Shown here: piece after piece, positions 14,843-19,046 of the stretch
Layout: the number at the start of each line of letters is the position of its first letter
How positions within the stretch are numbered: position 1 is the stretch's first letter
Source of the DNA: an uncultured Chloroflexota bacterium
GTDB lineage: Bacteria; Chloroflexota; Limnocylindria; Limnocylindrales; Limnocylindraceae
Reading direction: 5' to 3'
Length of the DNA stretch: 19,046 bases
Assembly: GCA_903938075.1 (NCBI GenBank)
Contig: CAJABS010000173.1
Coordinates: 1-19,046 of the forward strand
Position numbers and translations under genes: made by a program
Notes under the pieces: model-generated
The model's input: the letters and a program-made list of their open reading frames with translations, nothing else
What the model was told of the DNA's origin: nothing
Database searches by the model: none

Positions 14843-14852
14843 AGGGTACCAT
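14843..14852. promoter_or_regulatory. Overlapping divergent -10 boxes (DUF885 gene and NTF2-like gene)
   Basis: Minus-strand TACCCT (14843-14848) lies 7 nt before the DUF885 ATG and plus-strand TACCAT (14847-14852) lies 6 nt before the ATG at 14859. The two hexamers overlap by 2 bp within the palindrome GGTACC. Only 23 bp separate the two start codons. Confidence 0.6.
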
Positions 14853-14858
14853 CAGCAC

Positions 14859-15194
14859 ATGGGTGCACAAGACACTACCGACGCCTTCTTCGAGCTGCTG
14901 AATGCAGACGACCGCGCGGGCGCCCTCAAACTGATGGATGAGCGCATTGAGATGCGCGTGCACGTTGCCGAGAGTGTCCAGCTCCTGAAAGGCCATGAGC
15001 GCGTTGGCGGCTGGTTCCTGCGCGCCGACAAGGGCCTGCGCATGATCCCAGGCGAGGTCAAGGACACTGGCGCTCAGGTCGAGTGCGACATCTTGGTCGT
15101 ACGGCCAGGGTCGGCAAGCAGCAAGATCGATGCAACCATCAAGGTTGAAGCTGGCAAGATCACCGCGATCAACTTCTCGCCGCGCGACCGCTAG
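14859..15194 (+). CDS. NTF2-like / SnoaL-like small protein
   Basis: The 111-aa protein matches the cone-shaped NTF2-like fold in pattern: an N-terminal helix (TTDAFFELLNADDRAGALKL), then alternating strands through MRVHVAESVQLLKGHERVGGWF and a C-terminal beta sheet ending in ITAINFSP. Such proteins act as ketosteroid isomerase-like enzymes, polyketide cyclases or simple binding domains; no catalytic set is decisive here. TACCAT 6 nt before the ATG fixes the start; longer readings would extend through the promoter into the DUF885 gene. It converges on the LysM gene across 12 nt. The function is unknown, but the divergent pairing with the peptidase suggests linked expression. Confidence 0.75.
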   Translation: MGAQDTTDAFFELLNADDRAGALKLMDERIEMRVHVAESVQLLKGHERVGGWFLRADKGLRMIPGEVKDTGAQVECDILVVRPGSASSKIDATIKVEAGKITAINFSPRDR

Positions 15195-15201
15195 TTCACC
15201 T

Positions 15202-15214
15202 GCCCGTTACGGGC
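15202..15214. terminator. Short hairpin at the NTF2-like/LysM convergent junction
   Basis: GCCCG-TTA-CGGGC is a perfect 5-bp inverted repeat whose 3-nt loop is exactly the LysM gene stop codon (TAA on the minus strand), 8 bp past the NTF2-like stop. No T-tract follows on either side. Confidence 0.32.
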
Positions 15215-15724
15215 TCGGCGAGGTCACCACATCGGGGATCACTTGCGGAATGATCAACTCCTGACCCACATAGATCGTCAGTGACTTGCGATTAATCGCG
15301 GGATTTGCACTCAGGATGACATCGATGCTGATCTGATACAGCCCAGCAATCTTCCCGAGCGTATCGCCCGACTTCACGCGATAGAGCACCGCCTCTGGTG
15401 TCGGAGTCGGCGTCGGAGATGGGCTGACGTCACTCGTTGGTGAGGCGCTCGGTGTTGGTGTTGCCGTTACGCCGGCAATGAAGCCGTTGACCCCCTTCAG
15501 AATCGTCGGGAGTGAGAAGAGGACTACTGCTGCAAGAACGAGGAGTGCTGCGGCGCCACGCGTCCCTCCCGGAATCCTGGGAAGCCGCAATGCGGCACGT
15601 GGTGCCTCGTCATCCATGGAGCGACGCTTATGGAGTGGCACGACACGTACGCGCTCCTCCTCAGCTGGGCTGAGCTCGTAGCTTGGCTCGCCTGGGGTCG
15701 GTGCCGCTGACCAGATGCTCCCCC
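15207..15724 (-). pseudogene. LysM-domain part of a membrane-anchored protein, separated from its N-terminal module by a frameshift
   Basis: In this frame the peptide runs PTPGEPSYELSPAEEERVRVV, a short basic cytoplasmic stretch, one membrane segment (AAALLVLAAVVLFSLP), a Thr/Pro/Ser-rich linker, and a C-terminal LysM domain (YRVKSGDTLGKIAGLYQI ... YVGQELIIPQ). LysM binds peptidoglycan, so the C-terminus should lie outside the membrane. No credible start exists near its upstream end; the sequence joins naturally to the other frame (15725-16050) if one base is removed, most simply from the CCCCC run at 15720-15724 (GGGGG on the coding strand). A fallback ATG at 15617 would give an independent 136-aa LysM protein but has no ribosome site. 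The break could be an assembly or sequencing error, a true mutation, or a programmed frameshift. Confidence 0.7.
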
Positions 15725-16050
15725 TCGGGCACGTCGTCGTATTCGTCCGCAATCTCGTCGGTACCGAGCGACGCCGCTGCGAGATCGACTGGTGCGCTTG
15801 CTGCCGGGGTGCCGAATGGGAGTGGCTGTGGGGCGGGGCCATCAACGGTCTGCGCCGCTTCGCGCGAGGCCCATGCAAGGAAGATCGGGCAGGCGGTAAA
15901 GGTTGGAGTGAGACAGATCTCGCCCTGTCGCTGCAGGTCGATCGGCTCTGCGGGGCGCTTCGCGAAACAGGAGTGCGCCGCGCTCGGCTGTGACGATCGT
16001 TTCGACGAGTCTGCGCCCGTAGCAATAAACGGGCAAACGTTGGCGCTCAT
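15661..16050 (-). CDS. Four-cysteine N-terminal module of the frameshifted LysM protein
   Basis: From ATG 16050 this frame encodes MSANVCPF and runs to a stop at 15661. The first 60 residues hold four cysteines, C6, C28, C46 and C54 (VCPF, SCFA, ICLT, ACPIFL), with a Pro/Ala-rich acidic stretch after them ending near DEYDDVPEG. Beyond that point the reading becomes basic and unlike protein, which marks where the real protein leaves the frame (about 15720). I recall similar CPF-starting modules on Chloroflexota LysM proteins, but not a function; zinc or iron-sulfur binding is possible. TAGGAT lies 7 nt before the ATG as a leaderless -10, and the ATG overlaps the acyltransferase stop as ATGA (16047-16050). 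Confidence 0.68.
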   Translation of the reverse strand: MSANVCPFIATGADSSKRSSQPSAAHSCFAKRPAEPIDLQRQGEICLTPTFTACPIFLAWASREAAQTVDGPAPQPLPFGTPAASAPVDLAAASLGTDEIADEYDDVPEGEHLVSGTDPRRAKLRAQPS

Positions 16051-16808
16051 GACGCCGATCCTACCCCCTCGCGCCAGATCGTCTCCATGCGATCGGCAAG
16101 AGCCTCGCTCCACGCGGCGGCAAAGGTCAGCTCCTCTCGACTCCCAGCCTCTGGGGTCGATCGATCAGCGCACGGCGAAGTGTCCTCAAGTGCGATCACC
16201 TCAACACTCGGTAGACCGAATCTACGATTGTGGAATCGGAAGATGACAGGAACGATCGGCACACCCGTGCGCATGGCGATGAGTGCAGCGCCGGGGCGGA
16301 ACTCTGCAAAGCGATCAGGGGGGCCACCCGTTCCACCCTCGGGCATCACGCCGTAGTGGGCTCCGGCGGCGAAGACGGCGCTCGCAGCATTCAGGTGCGT
16401 TTCGATCCCACTCGTGCCGCGCCACACGGGCAAGAGGCCGCCGAGCCGTCGCAGCAGCGCGGAGCGAACGCGCCCACGTCCAACAATGAATGGGCCGAGG
16501 CCAAGCCACCAGATCCGCGGCGATGCCGGGGCGGCGATGCCGAGGGCAAACGCTTCGTAGTAGCGACGGTGCGGAGCACCTACAAGAATGCGCGGCCCCG
16601 ACGTTGCGATGCGCTCAAGCCCCACCGCGCGAACGCGCATCCCGAGCGCACCAAGCACCACGCGCAAGGTGAAGCGCAGGGCTCGATAGGAGAGGCTCGC
16701 CTCCGCCCAGGGCTGGCGGCCAAGCCATGCGACGCCCTCGCCCGCTGCAGGCGGGATCAGGGCATCTCGGCTGTACGAGCTGTACGCCCGTACCTTTCGA
16801 TCACTCAT
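16047..16808 (-). CDS. PlsC-like 1-acyl-glycerol-3-phosphate acyltransferase family protein
   Basis: From ATG 16808 the protein has 253 residues. The order of motifs is that of the family: a basic amphipathic N-terminus, LRFTLRVVLGALGMRVRAVG leading to block I (GAPHRRYYEAFALG), block II around LGGLLPVWRG, block III GVMPEGGTGGPP, and block IV (GVPIVPVIF). These enzymes transfer a fatty acyl group to a lysophospholipid or related acceptor at the inner membrane face. Two key blocks deviate: the catalytic HX4D is HX4E here (HRRYYE), and the EGTR motif of block III reads EGGT. It may therefore use another acceptor. The ATG at 16808 is preferred over 16865 because TAGGGT lies 8 nt before it. It overlaps the LysM gene by 4 nt. 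Confidence 0.75.
   Translation of the reverse strand: MSDRKVRAYSSYSRDALIPPAAGEGVAWLGRQPWAEASLSYRALRFTLRVVLGALGMRVRAVGLERIATSGPRILVGAPHRRYYEAFALGIAAPASPRIWWLGLGPFIVGRGRVRSALLRRLGGLLPVWRGTSGIETHLNAASAVFAAGAHYGVMPEGGTGGPPDRFAEFRPGAALIAMRTGVPIVPVIFRFHNRRFGLPSVEVIALEDTSPCADRSTPEAGSREELTFAAAWSEALADRMETIWREGVGSAS
16058..16063 (-). promoter_or_regulatory. -10 box of the LysM protein gene, inside the acyltransferase gene
   Basis: TAGGAT on the minus strand, 7 nt before the ATG at 16050, inside the last codons of the acyltransferase gene but not in its reading frame. It would give the LysM gene its own leaderless transcript. Confidence 0.55.
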
Positions 16809-16816
16809 ATCGTGAA

Positions 16817-16822
16817 ACCCTA
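16817..16822 (-). promoter_or_regulatory. -10 box of the acyltransferase gene
   Basis: TAGGGT on the minus strand, 8 nt before the ATG at 16808; the identical hexamer precedes the luciferase-like gene (19013-19018). No Shine-Dalgarno precedes the ATG. Confidence 0.5.
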
Positions 16823-16872
16823 CACGCTCCCACCCCCCGCCATGCAGGGCTGCCGCACGCCGCACAGTCCGC

Positions 16873-16878
16873 TACCGT
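16873..16878 (+). promoter_or_regulatory. Candidate -10 box of the nickel SOD operon
   Basis: TACCGT fits TANNNT. A start near 16885 would give a leader of about 38 nt to the ATG at 16923 and include its Shine-Dalgarno. A -35 is not clear. Confidence 0.4.
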
Positions 16879-16922
16879 AGAGAGAGGCGGCCACCATGGC
16901 CGCGCAGCAGAAAGGGGAAACC

Positions 16923-17267
16923 ATGGAGACCGTGGAACTCGTTCTCGTCTTTATCCACCTACTCGGGATGGCCGCAGTGGTTGGGGGATATTTCGCTGGG
17001 CTGAAGGCCTCGCCAAAGCGACTCACCGCCGGGATCACCCATGGCACCCTGCTTCAGTTCCTGACTGGCGTGCTCCTGGTTGGCCTTGCCGAGATGGGGA
17101 CCGATGAGGTCAACCATGCGAAGTTCGGCATCAAGATCGCGGTGACTGCCGTGATCCTGCTCCTTGCGTGGCCGCGCCGTAAGGACGTATCGATTGCATC
17201 AAACACCTATCACGCGATCGGCGTACTCGCGCTACTCAATGTGGCCGTTGCCGTATTTGTAAAGTAA
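16923..17267 (+). CDS. Four-helix membrane protein at the head of the nickel SOD operon, unknown function
   Basis: The 114-aa product has four predicted membrane helices (about residues 4-27, 39-59, 64-84 and 92-113). Each helix contains one histidine: H12, H40, H65 and H97. One histidine per helix in a four-helix bundle is what one expects of a membrane heme or metal site, as in CopD- or HemJ-like proteins, but I cannot assign it to either. The chosen ATG has Shine-Dalgarno AGGGG about 6 nt upstream; an ATG at 16896 would add nine residues behind a weaker site. sodN follows after 14 nt on the same strand, so the two are very probably cotranscribed. A role in nickel or redox supply is conjecture. 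Confidence 0.75.
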   Translation: METVELVLVFIHLLGMAAVVGGYFAGLKASPKRLTAGITHGTLLQFLTGVLLVGLAEMGTDEVNHAKFGIKIAVTAVILLLAWPRRKDVSIASNTYHAIGVLALLNVAVAVFVK

Positions 17268-17281
17268 GAGAGGAGACGACG

Positions 17282-17692
17282 ATGAAGAACCTATTCAGCG
17301 AGTTCACTCCCGTCACCGTTCATGCCCATTGCGACGTGCCGTGCGGCATCTACGACCCATCGGGGGCAGTCATTGCCGCCAAGACGGTCGCCCGCATGGT
17401 CGAACTGATCGGCCAGATCGAGGTGACCGATAGCGCCACGCGCAACAAGTTTGTGCGCTGCGTTGCCGTCAAGGAAGAGCACGCCGAGAAGGTGAAGCAC
17501 GAGGTCCAGATCATCTGGTCCGACTACTTCAAGCCAGAGCATCTGGCGAAGTTCCCCGACCTGCATGATCAGGTCTGGAAGCTCCTGAAGTTGGCCTCCA
17601 AGAACAAGCAGAACGTAGATGCAGCCGCAGCGGCAGAGCTTGTCGCTGCAACCGAGGCATTTGCTGCCACGTTCGCCGCGTCAAAGGCGTAA
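17282..17692 (+). CDS. sodN: Nickel-containing superoxide dismutase precursor
   Basis: The 136-aa precursor has a 15-residue N-terminal propeptide followed by HCDVPCGIYDP, the nickel hook. After cleavage before H16 the mature enzyme begins H1-C2-D-V-P-C6-G-I-Y9, where H1, C2 and C6 hold nickel and Y9 lines the active site. The rest matches the four-helix bundle, including IKEE-like VAVKEEHAEKVKHEV and IIWSDYFKPEHL. The enzyme dismutates superoxide to peroxide and oxygen as a hexamer in the cytoplasm. Propeptide removal needs the protease encoded immediately downstream. A clear Shine-Dalgarno (AGAGGAG, 17269-17275) precedes the ATG, in contrast to the leaderless neighbours, suggesting translation from the middle of an operon transcript. 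Confidence 0.97.
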   Translation: MKNLFSEFTPVTVHAHCDVPCGIYDPSGAVIAAKTVARMVELIGQIEVTDSATRNKFVRCVAVKEEHAEKVKHEVQIIWSDYFKPEHLAKFPDLHDQVWKLLKLASKNKQNVDAAAAAELVAATEAFAATFAASKA

Positions 17693-17701
17693 CGCACCGC
17701 T

Positions 17702-18061
17702 GTGACTGAACGACCCGGACGGATCTGGGTCGCCGATGTTGCTGAACGCTCAATGGAGCCGGCCCTCCTTGCGGGGGACCGGCTCCTTGTGCTTCCAGCA
17801 GGTCCCGCCGGTCTCCCTGGCCTCAGAGGGAGCCCGCCGATTGGCAGCGTCGTCATCGTTGCGCGCGAAGGGCGCCTCGACGTCAAGCGCGTCGCTCCAC
17901 CGCCTCCGGGCGCCTCAGGGCTCTGGCTTCTTGGCGACAACGCGGAGCTTTCGCGCGACTCGCGGCATGACGGGGCCCTGCCACTCAGCGCACTCCGGGG
18001 TCGGGTGATCTACCGCATTGGGCCGCGCGGTCGGAGGGGGAGAGTTCCCGCTGCGCGCTAA
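17702..18061 (+). CDS. sodX: Nickel-type SOD maturation protease (S26 signal-peptidase-like SodX)
   Basis: The 119-aa protein starts at GTG 17702, 9 nt after the sodN stop. It is a minimal S26 peptidase with the serine in ERSMEPAL (S17), the lysine in DVKRV (K62) and the late GDNAELSRDSR motif. There is no membrane segment, unlike true signal peptidases, which fits a cytoplasmic protease that trims the SodN propeptide to expose His1. Adjacent sodN-sodX gene pairs are the standard arrangement for this system. The first coding third contains a strong inverted repeat (17755-17786). No Shine-Dalgarno is visible; the TAA of sodN stands exactly 9 nt before the GTG, as at two other junctions here, though the implied -10 (TAACGC) is poor. 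Confidence 0.92.
   Translation: MTERPGRIWVADVAERSMEPALLAGDRLLVLPAGPAGLPGLRGSPPIGSVVIVAREGRLDVKRVAPPPPGASGLWLLGDNAELSRDSRHDGALPLSALRGRVIYRIGPRGRRGRVPAAR
17755..17786 (+). terminator. Strong inverted repeat inside the start of sodX
   Basis: GGAGCCGG (17755-17762) pairs perfectly with CCGGCTCC (17779-17786). Inside, after one mismatch, five more pairs close a TTGC loop, and TTGTGCTT follows. It could act as a partial terminator that lowers sodX relative to sodN. It also encodes the conserved peptidase stretch MEPALLAGDRL, so it may be a by-product of codon choice. Confidence 0.35.
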
Positions 18062-18064
18062 GGG

Positions 18065-19006
18065 CTAGAGCTGCGCGTGCAGTTCCGCCAGTAGATCGAG
18101 TGAGGCCGTTTCTGTGGGGTCCATGTGCTGCACCATGAGTCGGCTCGCCCCCGTATCGCGGAAGGCACGCATCTGGGCGAGCGCCTGGTCGGGTGTTCCG
18201 ACCAGCCATCGCGCGCGACGCGGTGCAAGGTACTCCTCAGGATCGCCAGCGGCGCCAATGCGCGACATGAAACTACTGATCTTCTCCAGATACTCAGGCT
18301 CCGTTCGGCCGATCATCGCGCCCGTCATCGCGGAACGAGCAAGGCTCTCTGGCGCCCGACCTGCTGCGGCACACGTTGCGTCGAGCTGTGCAAACTTCTC
18401 ACGCGCGGTCGCTGGGGTCGATGAGGTGAGATTGAACTCGTCAGAGAACTTCGCAGCGATGCGCATGCCGCGCGGCGAGCCCTCGCCGCCCGTAATAATC
18501 CAGGGCACAGGAGCCGGCTTCGGACGGAACAGGGCGTCGCTCACGCTGTAGTGCTTGCCGCTAAACGACCAGCCGTCGGGACCGGACCAGAGAGCACGAA
18601 CAATTTCCAACTGCTCTTCGAGCATCTCTGCGCGCGTCGCCATCTCAGGGAAGGGGAAGCCGTAGCGACGATGTTCTGACTCGTGCCAGCCGGTGCCGAG
18701 GCCGGCATGCAACCGCCGGCCGGCCATCTCTTGCACCGTGGTCACCACCTTGGCGAACTCGCCTGGCGCGCGGAAGGTGACGGGGCTGACCAGCGTGCCG
18801 AGGGTGATTGACTTCGTTTCGCGTGCGATGCCTGCGAGGACGCTCCACGCGTCGGTGGTCGCCTGATCGGCTGAACCAGGGAAGGATTCGTAGTGATCGG
18901 TGCGGAAGAAGCCACTGATGCCAACCGCCTCGGCTCGGCGCGCAGCGGCGAGCTGCTGCTCGTACGACAGGTTCATCTGCCCCTCACTGACCACGGCAAT
19001 CTGCAT
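18065..19006 (-). CDS. LLM-class (luciferase-like) F420-dependent oxidoreductase
   Basis: The 313-aa protein is a single TIM-barrel of the luciferase-like monooxygenase superfamily. Visible landmarks are the first strand IAVVSEG, AAARRAEAVGISGFFRTDHY near the top, TLGTLVSPVTFRAPGEFAK, the AGLGTGWHESEHRRYGFPFP motif that contacts the cofactor, and WIITGGEGSPRGMRIAAKF. The DHY and GLGTGWHE patterns are those of predicted F420-dependent members, not FMN-dependent bacterial luciferase. It should transfer hydride between F420H2 and an unknown small substrate. TAGGGT (19013-19018) 6 nt before the ATG and no Shine-Dalgarno indicate a leaderless start. It converges on sodX with a 3-nt gap. F420 use is inferred; no F420 biosynthesis gene is in view. 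Confidence 0.88.
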   Translation of the reverse strand: MQIAVVSEGQMNLSYEQQLAAARRAEAVGISGFFRTDHYESFPGSADQATTDAWSVLAGIARETKSITLGTLVSPVTFRAPGEFAKVVTTVQEMAGRRLHAGLGTGWHESEHRRYGFPFPEMATRAEMLEEQLEIVRALWSGPDGWSFSGKHYSVSDALFRPKPAPVPWIITGGEGSPRGMRIAAKFSDEFNLTSSTPATAREKFAQLDATCAAAGRAPESLARSAMTGAMIGRTEPEYLEKISSFMSRIGAAGDPEEYLAPRRARWLVGTPDQALAQMRAFRDTGASRLMVQHMDPTETASLDLLAELHAQL

Positions 19007-19012
19007 AGGCGA

Positions 19013-19018
19013 ACCCTA
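19013..19018 (-). promoter_or_regulatory. -10 box of the luciferase-like oxidoreductase gene
   Basis: TAGGGT on the minus strand lies 6 nt before the ATG at 19006. Its TAG may also be the stop of an upstream gene running in from beyond the window. Confidence 0.5.
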
Positions 19019-19046
19019 CCCCGCGGCAGACTTGAGCGGTGAGGAG
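19016..19046 (-). CDS. Possible C-terminal end of an upstream gene, cut by window end
   Basis: One minus-strand frame reads SSPLKSAAG and stops at TAG (19016-19018), 9 nt before the luciferase-like gene. Nine codons are too few to identify a gene. It is listed because the same stop-to-start distance occurs at other junctions in this window. The gap could equally be plain intergenic sequence. Confidence 0.2.
   Translation of the reverse strand, partial: SSPLKSAAG

Noticed and set aside
16230..16880. Plus-strand open frame opposite the acyltransferase gene
   Set aside because: Shadow of a gene with recognisable motifs on the minus strand; the product is low-complexity and basic.
18050..18077. 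Direct repeat GCTGCGCG (18050-18057 and 18070-18077) at the sodX/luciferase-like junction
   Set aside because: An 8-mer of pure GC-rich composition in coding ends; expected by chance in this sequence.
1..19046. CRISPR arrays, insertion sequences, integrase or toxin-antitoxin genes
   Set aside because: No regularly spaced repeats, terminal inverted repeats or matching protein motifs were found, even beside the two tRNA genes.

Overview
This is a dense, GC-rich bacterial chromosome segment holding 19 protein genes (one cut by the window start) and 2 tRNA genes. There is no CRISPR array, transposase, phage gene or integrase. An F420-type luciferase-like oxidoreductase, a nickel superoxide dismutase with its maturation protease, a DUF3417-type glycogen phosphorylase and, above all, mostly leaderless genes (a TANNNT box 6-8 nt before the start codon, no Shine-Dalgarno) suggest Chloroflexota (Limnocylindria-like) or Actinomycetota. 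The LysM protein with a CPF-type N-terminus recalls Chloroflexota. This placement is inference; no rRNA or marker tree is available here.

Layout. 1-226: start of rarA (minus strand) diverging from an RhlE-type helicase. 1437-2925: arsC converges on the helicase with overlapping stop codons and diverges from a membrane-anchored alpha/beta hydrolase; an 11-bp-spaced direct repeat lies between them. 2951-5224: tRNA-Gln(CUG), a large GMC oxidoreductase with a ferredoxin-like cysteine motif, and tRNA-Gly(UCC). 5253-7012: a 72-aa membrane protein, then the lemA-htpX membrane quality-control operon. 7218-13040: a saccharopine dehydrogenase-family enzyme with an unusual promoter and structured leader, then an alpha-glucan phosphorylase and a GH57 glucanotransferase, which together form a glycogen/maltodextrin breakdown module. 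13045-15194: a DUF885 metallopeptidase and an NTF2-like protein diverging from fully overlapping -10 boxes. 15207-16808: a LysM protein that appears frameshifted, behind a PlsC-like acyltransferase. 16923-18061: a four-helix membrane protein, sodN and sodX, a nickel superoxide dismutase operon. 18065-19006: the luciferase-like oxidoreductase.

How it fits together: mostly housekeeping and metabolic genes with very short intergenic gaps, as in compact genomes. The most unusual signals are in gene organisation. In four places a stop codon lies exactly 9 nt before the next start; in three of these it forms the first half of a TANNNT -10 box, and in the fourth (sodX) the box is poor. Also notable are the overlapping divergent leaderless promoters, the frameshift joining a four-cysteine module to a LysM domain, and the four-histidine membrane protein at the head of the nickel SOD operon. 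I see no clear new defence or mobile system.
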